A stretch of 64,000 bases of DNA. Origin: Saccharicrinis sp965230625. GTDB taxonomy: Bacteria; Bacteroidota; Bacteroidia; Bacteroidales; Marinilabiliaceae. The notes beneath the pieces are model-generated. The model was not told where the DNA came from. It was given only the letters and a program-made list of their open reading frames with translations, and searched no databases. The stretch covers positions 1,178,001 to 1,242,000 of the forward strand of contig CBDDLL010000001.1 in NCBI GenBank assembly GCA_965230625.1. Reading direction: 5' to 3'. Positions 15,689 to 24,226 of this stretch are shown one piece after another (positions within the stretch are counted from its first letter, which is position 1; the number at the start of each line of letters is the position of its first letter). The position numbers and the translations under genes were made by a program.

Positions 15689-18034
15689 TTTAAGTTTTCT
15701 TTTTGTTCGTCGCCTGTTTATTTCCCAAATAAGAGAAAAGCCAATAAAAAGAAATACTAAGATGGAAATAATTGCTATTAGAACACGTATTCTATGTTCT
15801 TTATCAACCTTGTTTGGTTGAGATTCTAAAGCCTTTAAAAGTATATCTGGTTGCTGAATCACCTTGCTTAGTGAGGGTGCATCTCTATTAATTATTTTAC
15901 CATCTTTATCAATAATTATATGGTGTGGAATACCTGAAAAAAAATAGTTGTTTTTTATTTTATTTTTTTCAGCTTGATTAGCTAGTAGTTTAACTCCGTC
16001 AAACTTAATTTTACTCATCTTTTTTTTCATCCGTTTAGATGATCCATCTAAAGAAACCAGTAAAAACTTAATTTTTTTATCCCCGAAGAGTGATTTTAAA
16101 GTATCATTTTTGTTTTCTAGTTTGGCTACATAATCATCAAAATTAGTAGAGAAAATGTCTATATAAATAGCACTACCTTTAAAATCTGATAGTTTAACAT
16201 TGTTTCCTTCGATATCTTGTAATGTAAAATCATAACCTTTTACACCTACTCTTGCATTTTTCGCTCTTTTTAATGCTTCTTTTAATTTATCTGCTTTAGG
16301 TGTATTAGGATATTCTTTAATAAAACGATTATAAAGTTTAGTGTATGATTCTCTGCTTCCTTTTTCTAAAGCATCTTCAACTGTTTTATATTTCAATATG
16401 TATTTGGATTTTCCCCTATAAAATTGATGGCTAGTGTTATACCTCGATTCATAAATAAAATCAAAATAGTTGTCAATTGAAGAATCTACTATATTACCTT
16501 TTCCGGTTATTGCATCCATCTTATCTTCTAAATAGAAAAAAGCATAATGTCTAATAAACATTTCATACTCATCAAAAAATGACATTAGATCATTATCTGC
16601 ATGAACTAATTTTTCAAAATCGTAGTAATCATCTGGGACATTGTAATCAGGGTCAAAATTAAATTGACTGGCAAAGTGATTTCTATAGTATTTAAAGTCA
16701 CCTAGTTCTTCTGCACCATGAGATACGATTTCATAGTATTCGGCTAAAAAGATTTCAGGAGCAAGTTTGATTTTGTAATTATCTAAGAAGGATGTTCTTT
16801 TGTCAATGTAATGATATACCTTGTCTTTATATGTTTTACAACTGAAATTATTATAATCACGTTTGCTTAGGAAAAGAGAATTGGAAAATAGATTTTCTTT
16901 TTCACAATATAAGAACCTGTCGAAATAGTAATTGACGTGAGCTTCACCTATACCGTCAGCTCTTAATGTTTCATCGAATTGATTTAAATTTGCATTAATA
17001 TATATATCGTCGCCTGGCATAACATAAAATGAAGCTTTTTCTTTATGCAGAAAATCTATTCTTTTGATATCCTCAATATTCATTCTAATCTCAAACGTAT
17101 TGTCTGGGTTTAAATGCGTAATTATTTTATAATCATCATGACCTCCAGGTTTTCTTTCATACCATTTAATAATAACTTTATGCTTCTGGGAAGGATGTTG
17201 TATTTTTCCCCTGATAGTTACATTGGTATTGGTTAATAATGAGTCCTTTTTCATATGATTTATTGAGTACTTGCAAGAGTATGGATTAGGGTTTTTACTG
17301 ATATAAACTGTTCTTTCATTTTTTGTTTCTCCATTAGGTGAATTGTTAATATCTTTATAGTATTGGTTTTCAAGCATCATCCCATTAACAGGATTCACTT
17401 TGAGTTTAATTCTACTTACTTTATTATTTGATGATTCATCTTTGAAAATGGATATATATTTTGAGGTTATTTTCGAAACTTTATAAACATCATTATTAAC
17501 ACTAATCTCTTCTCCAATCTTAATCGATTTAGGAATGAATATTAATGGAGACTTGAACATAGATTGATAATTATTCTTAATAATGGGTTCCAGGTCAGGA
17601 TATAAAATCACCAGTGAATCAATAATTTCGATATCTGAAATTTCTCCTTTTGTTGATAATTGAAACCGGATTTTGTCTAAATTGTAGATGGAGTAATTAC
17701 TTCGGGAATATTTTTTCTTTTCGTTAGGTAATAATTGAGGGTACGCGCAGGAGCCTGATTCCCATTGATCTTTATCTTTGTTTTTAGTTCTGTGGTATGA
17801 ATCAATCAATTTGGTTTTAGTTTCAATTAAATAGCTATTTTCGAGAACTTTCAATACTTTATAAGTTGTATTGGTTCTATGCATTCCTTCATAATATTTT
17901 AAATCATCGTATCTAAAGTAATAGTTACTGTTTTGATATGTAAATTCATCTCCTTTTTTTAATGGTTGCTGTTGGGCATTTAGGCTTGAAAGAATAAACA
18001 GTGTATTAATTATTCCAATTAATAAATACTTCAT
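15047..18034 (-). CDS. Hybrid sensor: TlpA-like (cysteine-less Trx) periplasmic domain fused to LytS-type histidine kinase, second copy
   Basis: 995 residues with signal peptide MKYLLIGIINTLFILSSLNA. The layout equals that of the neighbouring sensor: beta-rich piece (SFYVMPGDDIYINANLNQFD), helical region, thioredoxin fold at about 600-740 (FTLQDIEGNNVKLSDFKGSA, then IYIDIFSTNFDDYVAK where the CxxC should be, and GIPHHIIIDKDGKI), membrane segment at about 752-772, His_kinase domain with the H-box at about 805 and an ATPase domain. The periplasmic part keeps the GIP cis-proline loop that the other kinase lost. No receiver domain is attached; the LytTR regulator at 10777 is the only one nearby. 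Function is inferred: sensing in the periplasm by a non-catalytic Trx domain. Confidence 0.88.
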   Translation of the reverse strand: MKYLLIGIINTLFILSSLNAQQQPLKKGDEFTYQNSNYYFRYDDLKYYEGMHRTNTTYKVLKVLENSYLIETKTKLIDSYHRTKNKDKDQWESGSCAYPQLLPNEKKKYSRSNYSIYNLDKIRFQLSTKGEISDIEIIDSLVILYPDLEPIIKNNYQSMFKSPLIFIPKSIKIGEEISVNNDVYKVSKITSKYISIFKDESSNNKVSRIKLKVNPVNGMMLENQYYKDINNSPNGETKNERTVYISKNPNPYSCKYSINHMKKDSLLTNTNVTIRGKIQHPSQKHKVIIKWYERKPGGHDDYKIITHLNPDNTFEIRMNIEDIKRIDFLHKEKASFYVMPGDDIYINANLNQFDETLRADGIGEAHVNYYFDRFLYCEKENLFSNSLFLSKRDYNNFSCKTYKDKVYHYIDKRTSFLDNYKIKLAPEIFLAEYYEIVSHGAEELGDFKYYRNHFASQFNFDPDYNVPDDYYDFEKLVHADNDLMSFFDEYEMFIRHYAFFYLEDKMDAITGKGNIVDSSIDNYFDFIYESRYNTSHQFYRGKSKYILKYKTVEDALEKGSRESYTKLYNRFIKEYPNTPKADKLKEALKRAKNARVGVKGYDFTLQDIEGNNVKLSDFKGSAIYIDIFSTNFDDYVAKLENKNDTLKSLFGDKKIKFLLVSLDGSSKRMKKKMSKIKFDGVKLLANQAEKNKIKNNYFFSGIPHHIIIDKDGKIINRDAPSLSKVIQQPDILLKALESQPNKVDKEHRIRVLIAIISILVFLFIGFSLIWEINRRRTKRKLKDSTFKTKIRELELTAIRAQMNPHFMYNCLNSIQNLVQKKQNDEAHQYISKFAELIRSVLKNSDKEEISLATELEMITNYVDLEKLRFDIDYSIQIAQGIDNYSVFIPPLILQPLVENAILHGLAPKEKDRKLKIEILQNTNKVICVSIIDNGVGRNRASKKVSSNGKGIGFSQERLNLLSEKYGTEYNMTIEDLKNNKSEVEGTKVQICFTEE

Positions 18035-18109
18035 AGGTTTTATTATTTGAGCGTTAAAGATAATTTATCAGCGTAAAAGTAAGTTGTGCAACGCCACAGT
18101 TATTGCATG

Positions 18110-18127
18110 AATGTATAAACGGTTGGT
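18110..18127 (-). promoter_or_regulatory. Conserved 18-base motif upstream of the second kinase gene
   Basis: Minus strand ACCAACCGTTTATACATT, identical over 18 bases to the copy at 14935-14952, here 76 bases before the start codon at 18034. The surrounding DNA is not similar, so the motif itself appears to be conserved. Confidence 0.6.
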
Positions 18128-18145
18128 ATGGGTGTGGGGGAGGTA

Positions 18146-18187
18146 TAAGAAAAAAGGTTTGACTATAATTAATTAATAGCCAAACCT
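18146..18187 (-). terminator. Probable terminator of the TlpA-paralog gene
   Basis: Arms AGGTTTG (18155-18161) and CAAACCT (18181-18187) enclose an AT-rich partly self-complementary loop, and the minus strand continues with a run of six T. It follows the stop at 18242 by about 55 bases, so the second kinase gene probably has its own promoter. Confidence 0.65.
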
Positions 18188-18241
18188 CTTATTATAATCG
18201 GGAATTAATATGTTGTCGTATATTTTTTTGGGGTGAAGGAT

Positions 18242-20425
18242 TTATTTTAATGCATCCAATAATGGTTTTGGATTACGAAGTAATGAACTAGGTCTGTTGG
18301 CATCTCTTTGCACTATTTTCCCTTCTTTATCAATAATATAATATTCAGGAATTCCATTGAACCAGTATTTATCCCTTATGATAGCTTCTTTATCTTTTGC
18401 AATTAATTTTACTCCTTTTACATTGTTTTTATCCATGTATTTTTTTACTCTTTTTACATTTCCTTCGCAGGCTACATACATAAAAACAATATCCTTATCC
18501 TTCATTTTTTCTTTTAATTTATGAGAATAGTTTTCTATTTGATAGCGGCATGGACCACAACTAGTTCCCCAGAAATCAAGGTAAACTACTTTACCTCTAA
18601 AGTCAGATAGCTTTACTTTGTTTCCTTCTAGATCTTCTAATTCAAAATCGTATGCTATTTGACCCGGAGCTACAGTTTGTGCCTTTGCAAATGCCACCTC
18701 TAACTGATTTAAATAATCAGTATCAGGAAATTTCTCTCTGAATTCACTCATCATTTTTTGAGCAAGAGGCCATGATCCTCTTTCAATAACGTCAGCTACT
18801 GTTTCAAAGGTAAGTTGATAAGCTGACAGTCCATCGTATAATAAGTTGGTAAAATAGATACGCTTTTTATAATTATCATCCGTACCTTTAAATCGAACAC
18901 TGTTATCAGACCTAAATTTTGGGAAAATATCAAAATATACAATACTTCTTATTTCGTGTCCATAATTGGATGAAAATGCCATTAAGTCGTTATCTGCATG
19001 AAATTCGTCTTTAAAATTGTAGTATGATTCTTCTATCTCCAAAGGTTTAAGATTTGCTTTTTTGCGATAGTATTTTTGATCTTGAGGAAAGTCGCTCTTA
19101 CGCGAATAATTTCTTACGTATTCGTTGTAATAGTTTCGAAGGTAATATTGAGGAGATAATACTTTTTCGTATTTGCTTAAAAAATTAAGTCTTAATTGGT
19201 AAAGCGAGTCGCAAAAAGTTTTAAAGTCTTCAGGTTTCGATTTTGACATTTGCTCTCGTGTTTGGTTATAATAATCGTGAACACTAATTTTATTTTTTTC
19301 TTCAAATAAAAATTGATCAGCTAAAAATTGGTTTTTCTTACTTCCTTTTCCAGTCCATTTAACTGTTTCATCAAACTCATCCATATCTAGAGTCAGATAT
19401 AAATCATCTCCGGGAGCTAGAATAAAAGGTGTTTGTTCATTGTGCCAAAAATCAAACTCCATTGGTTTATCTAAATACATTTTAAATTCAAAGTTTCCTT
19501 TTTTATCGGGATAAAAAACAAAAGCCTTACGTTTATACGAACCAGGAATATTTTCTGTAAAATCTATTGAAATATGTTTTTCGGGGTCAAAATTTTTTAT
19601 TTGTCCTTTTAAGACTGCATTCGTTTTAGGGTAGATTGAATCATAAAGAACATGGTTTTCATCGCGATATTTAACAGTGTAAGGTTCGTTATTAATATTA
19701 ATAGTTTTAAGGTATTGCTTCATACTACCAATAATAACATGATCAATCATTATTGAATCTTTGGTTTTATAACTATATTCTTTGCGGTTAAAGCTTGCCT
19801 TATATTCAATACATGAACTGAAATCTGAACCTATTTGACCTTTCTTCTCTAGTTTAAGGTATGATGAAGGTTTATATTCTTTATCCTTTTCGTTTTTAAG
19901 AAAATAACTTATACTACCATCTTTATTCTTTTTCTCTAAAGCGAATACTTCATCAGCTATACCTTTACTTCCAAGAAAATAATATTCAAAAATTCGTTTA
20001 GAATTAGATATTAAATATTCAAGGTTTTCATTATTCTCAATTGATTTAGGAATATTAATCTTAACACTATCTTTATAAATATTCAACTGCAATGTTTTAT
20101 TCAAAAGTGGGTGTGACGCTTCAGGCAGAAATGAATAATCACTATTTACAGTTCTCCATTTTTTACCAACTCTTTTAGTACGTTTATAATTTTGATTTTT
20201 TATTAACTTAACATTGTAGGTATTGTTGTTTTTTTGGTTTGATAATGGGGTAATCTCCCAAATCTCTTCTAAATAGCTTTCGTTTAAAAGCGAAAAACTC
20301 TCTTCAACATTCTTTTTATGGGTTGAGTCAGTATCGAGAAATTGATATTGAATTTGAAATTTTGTTTGACTTTGTGCACAAACAAAGCATAGAAGGATTA
20401 GTGTTGATAAAAATGATTTTTTCAT
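18242..20425 (-). CDS. TlpA family thiol-disulfide oxidoreductase, large form without kinase
   Basis: 727 residues with signal peptide MKKSFLSTLILLCFVCAQSQ. The long N-terminal half has the DUF4369-like piece PFILAPGDDLYLTLDMDEFD also seen in the two kinases. The C-terminal thioredoxin domain (about 585-727) has an intact active site WGTSCGPCR with cysteines near 623 and 626, and the GIP cis-proline loop. It should act in the periplasm as a thiol-disulfide reductase or isomerase; the substrate is unknown. It is a clear paralog of the periplasmic parts of the two hybrid kinases and is encoded directly before them, with the same type of upstream motif. No membrane segment or kinase follows the Trx domain. 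Confidence 0.9.
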   Translation of the reverse strand: MKKSFLSTLILLCFVCAQSQTKFQIQYQFLDTDSTHKKNVEESFSLLNESYLEEIWEITPLSNQKNNNTYNVKLIKNQNYKRTKRVGKKWRTVNSDYSFLPEASHPLLNKTLQLNIYKDSVKINIPKSIENNENLEYLISNSKRIFEYYFLGSKGIADEVFALEKKNKDGSISYFLKNEKDKEYKPSSYLKLEKKGQIGSDFSSCIEYKASFNRKEYSYKTKDSIMIDHVIIGSMKQYLKTININNEPYTVKYRDENHVLYDSIYPKTNAVLKGQIKNFDPEKHISIDFTENIPGSYKRKAFVFYPDKKGNFEFKMYLDKPMEFDFWHNEQTPFILAPGDDLYLTLDMDEFDETVKWTGKGSKKNQFLADQFLFEEKNKISVHDYYNQTREQMSKSKPEDFKTFCDSLYQLRLNFLSKYEKVLSPQYYLRNYYNEYVRNYSRKSDFPQDQKYYRKKANLKPLEIEESYYNFKDEFHADNDLMAFSSNYGHEIRSIVYFDIFPKFRSDNSVRFKGTDDNYKKRIYFTNLLYDGLSAYQLTFETVADVIERGSWPLAQKMMSEFREKFPDTDYLNQLEVAFAKAQTVAPGQIAYDFELEDLEGNKVKLSDFRGKVVYLDFWGTSCGPCRYQIENYSHKLKEKMKDKDIVFMYVACEGNVKRVKKYMDKNNVKGVKLIAKDKEAIIRDKYWFNGIPEYYIIDKEGKIVQRDANRPSSLLRNPKPLLDALK

Positions 20426-20490
20426 GTTTAGACATTTTAATTGTAAATAATTGATTAAAGGTAGTTTTTGAAATTTCAGGAATTATTAAA

Positions 20491-20508
20491 AATGTATAAC
20501 TGGTAGTT
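20491..20508 (-). promoter_or_regulatory. Third, diverged copy of the kinase-cluster motif
   Basis: Minus strand AACTACCAGTTATACATT, 66 bases before the start codon of the TlpA paralog. It shares TTATACATT and the ACC/GTT core with the two identical copies before the kinase genes. Confidence 0.4.
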
Positions 20509-20655
20509 ATTATTTATTATTTGGTTTTAGTATTTAAATAATACAAGCAATTAGTATTAAATATAAATAAATCTTCATCGATTGGCAACTTACTTAATTT
20601 CTCATTCCTGCAATTTATTCATTTACCATTCCGATTTTAATTCTTTTCTGTTAAA

Positions 20656-20663
20656 TACATTTG
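20656..20663 (+). promoter_or_regulatory. Probable -7 box of pdxB
   Basis: TACATTTG matches TAnnTTTG and lies 80 bases before the pdxB start codon. No clear -33 TTTG is seen at 19-21 bases upstream. Confidence 0.4.
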
Positions 20664-20742
20664 TTACGATTGTTCAATTGTTTTATTACACTTCGTGCTT
20701 AATTTAAATGCTAATACTACATTTGTATTAAATATCTTTCTC

Positions 20743-21879
20743 ATGATAAGAGTTATTGCTGACGATAAAATCCCGTTTTTAAAAGGAATATTAGAACCTT
20801 ATGTAAATATATCTTATTTACCAGGAGTAAAAACCACAGCGTTAGAAATGAAGAATGCAGAGGCTCTAATTACCCGTACCAGAACAAAATGTACTGAAGA
20901 AAATTTAAAAGGAAGCAATGTTAAAATGATTGCTACTGCTACAATTGGTTTTGACCATATTGATACTGATTATTGTGAAAGGAGTAATATTAAATGGACT
21001 AATTCACCTGGTTGTAATTCAGGTTCTGTTAAGCAATACATTGCTGCTGTGTTGGCTACTATAGCTGATAAACTTCAAATTCAGTTAGAGGGTAAAACCT
21101 TGGGTATAGTTGGAGTTGGAAATGTAGGACGTAAAGTAAAAGATTTTGCCAAATCAATTGGAATGAAGGTTTTACTTAACGATCCACCAAGAGCAGAAAA
21201 AGAAGGCATGGAAGAGTTTGTTGATTTGGATGACTTACTAGTTCAATCGGATATTATTACATTTCATGTTCCTTTACAAACACAGGGGCAATATAAAACC
21301 TATCATTTAGGAGATAAAGGTTTATTTTGTAAATGTAAAAAGGAAGTGATTATTATTAATAGCTCGAGAGGAGAGGTTATAGATAATATAGATTTGTTAG
21401 ATGCATTATCCAGAGGTGATATAGGAAATGTTGTATTAGATGTATGGGAGAATGAACCTAATATAAATATTAAACTTTTAGAAAAAGCAAAGATTGCAAC
21501 TCCACATATAGCAGGTTATTCGGCCGATGGAAAAGCAAATGGAACAGCGATGAGTGTTAATGCTATAAGTCGATATTTTAATTTACCTTTAAAGGATTGG
21601 TATCCTGAGAATGTTCCAATTCCTGAAAATTCAAGTTTTAATATTGATGCTAAAGGGTTGAGTTTTCAAGAAGTATGGATAAAAGCAGTATTGCATACTT
21701 ATGCAATTTTTGAAGATGATTTACGTTTTCGTATGAATCCTGAGAAGTTTGAGAAGTTAAGGGGTTCATATCCATTAAGAAGAGAATTTGAAGCTTTCCA
21801 TATCAAGATTAAAAATGGATCTTCAATCTTAAAGCAAAAGATGAACAAAATAGGTTTTAAGCATGTTGAATTAATTTGA
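20743..21879 (+). CDS. pdxB: 4-phosphoerythronate dehydrogenase
   Basis: 378 residues from MIRVIADDKIPFLKGILEPY; an in-frame Met 48 bases upstream is rejected because homologs start at this point. The NAD-binding loop GVGNVGRKV, the catalytic Arg in NSSRGEVIDN, Glu in WENEPN and His in TPHIAGYSADGKANG are present, followed by the C-terminal dimerisation domain special to PdxB. The enzyme oxidises 4-phospho-D-erythronate in the DXP-dependent route to pyridoxal phosphate, in the cytoplasm. pdxH, which acts later in vitamin B6 metabolism, is at 48003. gnd follows 62 bases downstream in the same direction. Confidence 0.93.
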   Translation: MIRVIADDKIPFLKGILEPYVNISYLPGVKTTALEMKNAEALITRTRTKCTEENLKGSNVKMIATATIGFDHIDTDYCERSNIKWTNSPGCNSGSVKQYIAAVLATIADKLQIQLEGKTLGIVGVGNVGRKVKDFAKSIGMKVLLNDPPRAEKEGMEEFVDLDDLLVQSDIITFHVPLQTQGQYKTYHLGDKGLFCKCKKEVIIINSSRGEVIDNIDLLDALSRGDIGNVVLDVWENEPNINIKLLEKAKIATPHIAGYSADGKANGTAMSVNAISRYFNLPLKDWYPENVPIPENSSFNIDAKGLSFQEVWIKAVLHTYAIFEDDLRFRMNPEKFEKLRGSYPLRREFEAFHIKIKNGSSILKQKMNKIGFKHVELI

Positions 21880-21908
21880 AAAATAAAGTCTACACTTCTC
21901 AAAAACAT

Positions 21909-21916
21909 TAATTTTG
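21909..21916 (+). promoter_or_regulatory. Possible -7 box of gnd
   Basis: TAATTTTG matches TAnnTTTG and lies 25 bases before the gnd start codon, in the gap after pdxB. The -33 region is not clear. Confidence 0.3.
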
Positions 21917-21941
21917 AATTTCGATAAATTAAAAATACGGA

Positions 21942-23393
21942 ATGAATAAAAAAGCAGATATTGGATTAATCGGGTTGGCAGTCATGGGCGAAAACCTGGT
22001 TTTAAACATGGAAAGCAAAGGCTATACTGTAGCAGTATATAATAGAACCACCGAAAAGGTTGATAAATTTGTTAATGGTAGAGGTGCTGGAAAAAACTTT
22101 ATTGGAACTCACTCTATTGAAGAGTTGATTGCTTCTTTAAAGCGTCCCAGAAAAGTTATGATGTTAGTAAAGGCTGGAGCAGCTGTAGATGCTCTTATTG
22201 ATCAAATTACACCACATCTTGAAGAAGGTGATATTATTATTGATGGAGGTAATTCTCATTATCCGGACTCTATCCGAAGAACAAAGTATGTTGAAGAAAA
22301 GGGGTTGTTGTATGTAGGTTCAGGTGTTTCTGGAGGTGAAGAAGGTGCATTAACAGGACCATCGCTAATGCCAGGAGGATCAGAAAAGGCTTGGCCTTTA
22401 ATCAAAGATATTTTTCAGAATATCTCTGCAAAGGTAGAAAATAAGGTGCCTTGCTGTGATTGGGTTGGGCAAGATGGTGCGGGGCATTTTGTGAAAATGG
22501 TCCATAATGGAATTGAATATGGTGATATGCAGTTAATTAGTGAAGCGTATCATATTATGAAAGATTTTGTGGGATTATCGCACAATGAAATGCATGATAT
22601 TTTTAATGAGTGGAACAAGGGTGATTTAGATAGTTACCTTATTGAAATTACGCGTGATATTATGGCGTACCAAGAAGATGGAGAGCCATTTGTAGAAAAA
22701 ATATTAGATGCTGCCGGACAAAAAGGAACTGGAAAATGGACCGGTATTACAGCGTTGGATCTTGGTGTACCTTTAACTTTAATTGGAGAGGCTGTATTTG
22801 CACGTTGTCTTTCTGCACAAAAAGAAGAAAGGGTAGAAGCTGCAAAAGTATTAGGATCACCAATTAAAAAGTTCGAAGGAGACAAGGTTCAGTTTATTAA
22901 ATATATTAAAGATGCACTATTTGCGTCTAAGATTGTTTCCTATGCACAAGGATATGTATTGATGAGGGAAGCAGCCAAAGAAAACAATTGGGATTTAAAT
23001 TACGGAGGAATTGCCCTAATGTGGAGAGGGGGATGTATTATTCGCTCTGTGTTTTTAGGTAAAATAAAAGAAGCTTTTGATAATAACCCAGGTTTACCTA
23101 ACTTATTATTAGACCCATACTTTAAAGACAAAATTTCAGAAGCAATTGAAGGATGGCGTCAGGTTGTTGGTCAGGCTGTTATGAATGGAATTCCGGTGCC
23201 AACATTCTCAAGTGCTTTAAGTTATTATGATGGGTATAGAACTGAGAAATTACCGGCTAACTTACTCCAAGCGCAACGTGATTACTTTGGAGCACACACT
23301 TATGAAAGAATTGATAAACCTAGAGGAGAGTATTTTCATACAAACTGGACAGGAAGAGGAGGAGATACCGCTTCAACTACATATGATGTTTAA
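21942..23393 (+). CDS. gnd: 6-phosphogluconate dehydrogenase, decarboxylating
   Basis: 483 residues, the usual length of the long NADP-type enzyme. The dinucleotide fold starts with IGLIGLAVMGENLVLNM, the substrate region holds IDGGNSHYPD, VSGGEEGA and GHFVKMVHNGIEYGD with the catalytic lysine, and the C terminus has the FHTNWTGRGGD tail. The enzyme turns 6-phosphogluconate into ribulose 5-phosphate and CO2, giving NADPH in the oxidative pentose phosphate pathway. It usually stands near zwf and pgl in Bacteroidetes; neither gene is in view here. It may be cotranscribed with pdxB or use its own promoter. Confidence 0.96.
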   Translation: MNKKADIGLIGLAVMGENLVLNMESKGYTVAVYNRTTEKVDKFVNGRGAGKNFIGTHSIEELIASLKRPRKVMMLVKAGAAVDALIDQITPHLEEGDIIIDGGNSHYPDSIRRTKYVEEKGLLYVGSGVSGGEEGALTGPSLMPGGSEKAWPLIKDIFQNISAKVENKVPCCDWVGQDGAGHFVKMVHNGIEYGDMQLISEAYHIMKDFVGLSHNEMHDIFNEWNKGDLDSYLIEITRDIMAYQEDGEPFVEKILDAAGQKGTGKWTGITALDLGVPLTLIGEAVFARCLSAQKEERVEAAKVLGSPIKKFEGDKVQFIKYIKDALFASKIVSYAQGYVLMREAAKENNWDLNYGGIALMWRGGCIIRSVFLGKIKEAFDNNPGLPNLLLDPYFKDKISEAIEGWRQVVGQAVMNGIPVPTFSSALSYYDGYRTEKLPANLLQAQRDYFGAHTYERIDKPRGEYFHTNWTGRGGDTASTTYDV

Positions 23394-23410
23394 TAATTGG
23401 ATAAAAATAA

Positions 23411-23439
23411 CGAGGATCTCGCTTTGAGCGAAGTCCTCG
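23411..23439 (+). repeat. Hairpin after gnd
   Basis: CGAGGA (23411-23416) pairs with TCCTCG (23434-23439), and TCGCT with AGCGA inside. It may end or protect the gnd message, but the following bases are not a T-run, so a standard terminator call is not made. Confidence 0.5.
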
Positions 23440-23532
23440 ATATAAATAACTTGCTCATTCTTCGGACTCACTCTTTACATCATTTCACAATTAAATAACC
23501 TTAATCATTAAGTTTATATATAAGTTTTGAAA

Positions 23533-23540
23533 TAGATTTG
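23533..23540 (+). promoter_or_regulatory. Possible -7 box of the ECF sigma gene
   Basis: TAGATTTG matches TAnnTTTG and lies 43 bases before the start codon. No matching -33 box is clear. Confidence 0.3.
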
Positions 23541-23583
23541 TGGCTTCTTAAACTTTACTTCCTTTCAAAGGGTTTGGAGAAAT

Positions 23584-24144
23584 ATGGGAGATTACGAATT
23601 AGTAATACAATTAAAAAGAGGGTGTGATAATGCCTTCAGGGAAATATATAATCGTTATTGGGATAGGTTGTATCAGTTTGTTTATCGAATGACTCAGAAT
23701 GATGACCTTTCACAAACTATTGTTCAGGATCTATTTGTTAACCTTTGGGAAAAAAGAAAGACTGCAGATATTATGAACATAGAGAGTTATCTTTTTCAGT
23801 CTGCAAAATTTCAAGTTTTTAAAAACTATAGAGATAACAAATTCAATAAAGAAGTTTTAGAAACACGCTTTGAAGAGTTTGTTGATGAAAATATAAATGA
23901 AATTAATGAAGAGCTTGCTCACAAACTTTCTTTGGCAATAAATAATTTACCGGAGAAACGTCGAAGAATATTATTAATGAATAAAGTTGATGGTTTAAGC
24001 TGTGCTGAAATCTCAAAAGAATTGGATATTTCTTATCAAACAGTTCGAAACCAACTTTCTACTGCTATAAAACAAGTGCGCCTCGATTTAAAAAATGTCA
24101 ATAGAGCTGTAATGCTACTATGTATCGCAAAATATTTAATGTAA
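23584..24144 (+). CDS. ECF RNA polymerase sigma factor, FecI-like
   Basis: 186 residues with region 2 (FREIYNRYWDRLYQFVYRM, VQDLFVNLWEKR) and region 4 (LPEKRRRILLMNKVDGLSCA, EISKELDISYQTVRNQLSTA). The C terminus ends in a hydrophobic stretch as in many Bacteroidetes sigma-70 proteins of this type. It should direct RNA polymerase to the SusC/SusD genes and is held by the FecR protein encoded next, 82 bases downstream. The module is the normal trans-envelope switch in which a nutrient bound by SusC releases the sigma factor. Confidence 0.93.
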   Translation: MGDYELVIQLKRGCDNAFREIYNRYWDRLYQFVYRMTQNDDLSQTIVQDLFVNLWEKRKTADIMNIESYLFQSAKFQVFKNYRDNKFNKEVLETRFEEFVDENINEINEELAHKLSLAINNLPEKRRRILLMNKVDGLSCAEISKELDISYQTVRNQLSTAIKQVRLDLKNVNRAVMLLCIAKYLM

Positions 24145-24226
24145 CGTTTACTTAATTTTTTGATAACATTCCGGCATAGTACAAAACATCACTTCATGGT
24201 ACTTAAGGGCGAAAGGCAAAAGTATC

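Larger units (their letters stand above)
20426..20742. other. 317-bp divergent gap between TlpA paralog and pdxB
   Basis: AT-rich sequence with no coding frame. It holds the third copy of the cluster motif (20491-20508) on the left side and a -7 box for pdxB (20656-20663) on the right side. No stable hairpin was noticed. Confidence 0.6.

Noticed and set aside
23411..23439. Rho-independent terminator after gnd
   Set aside because: The stem is good but the following sequence is not T-rich; it is listed only as a hairpin.
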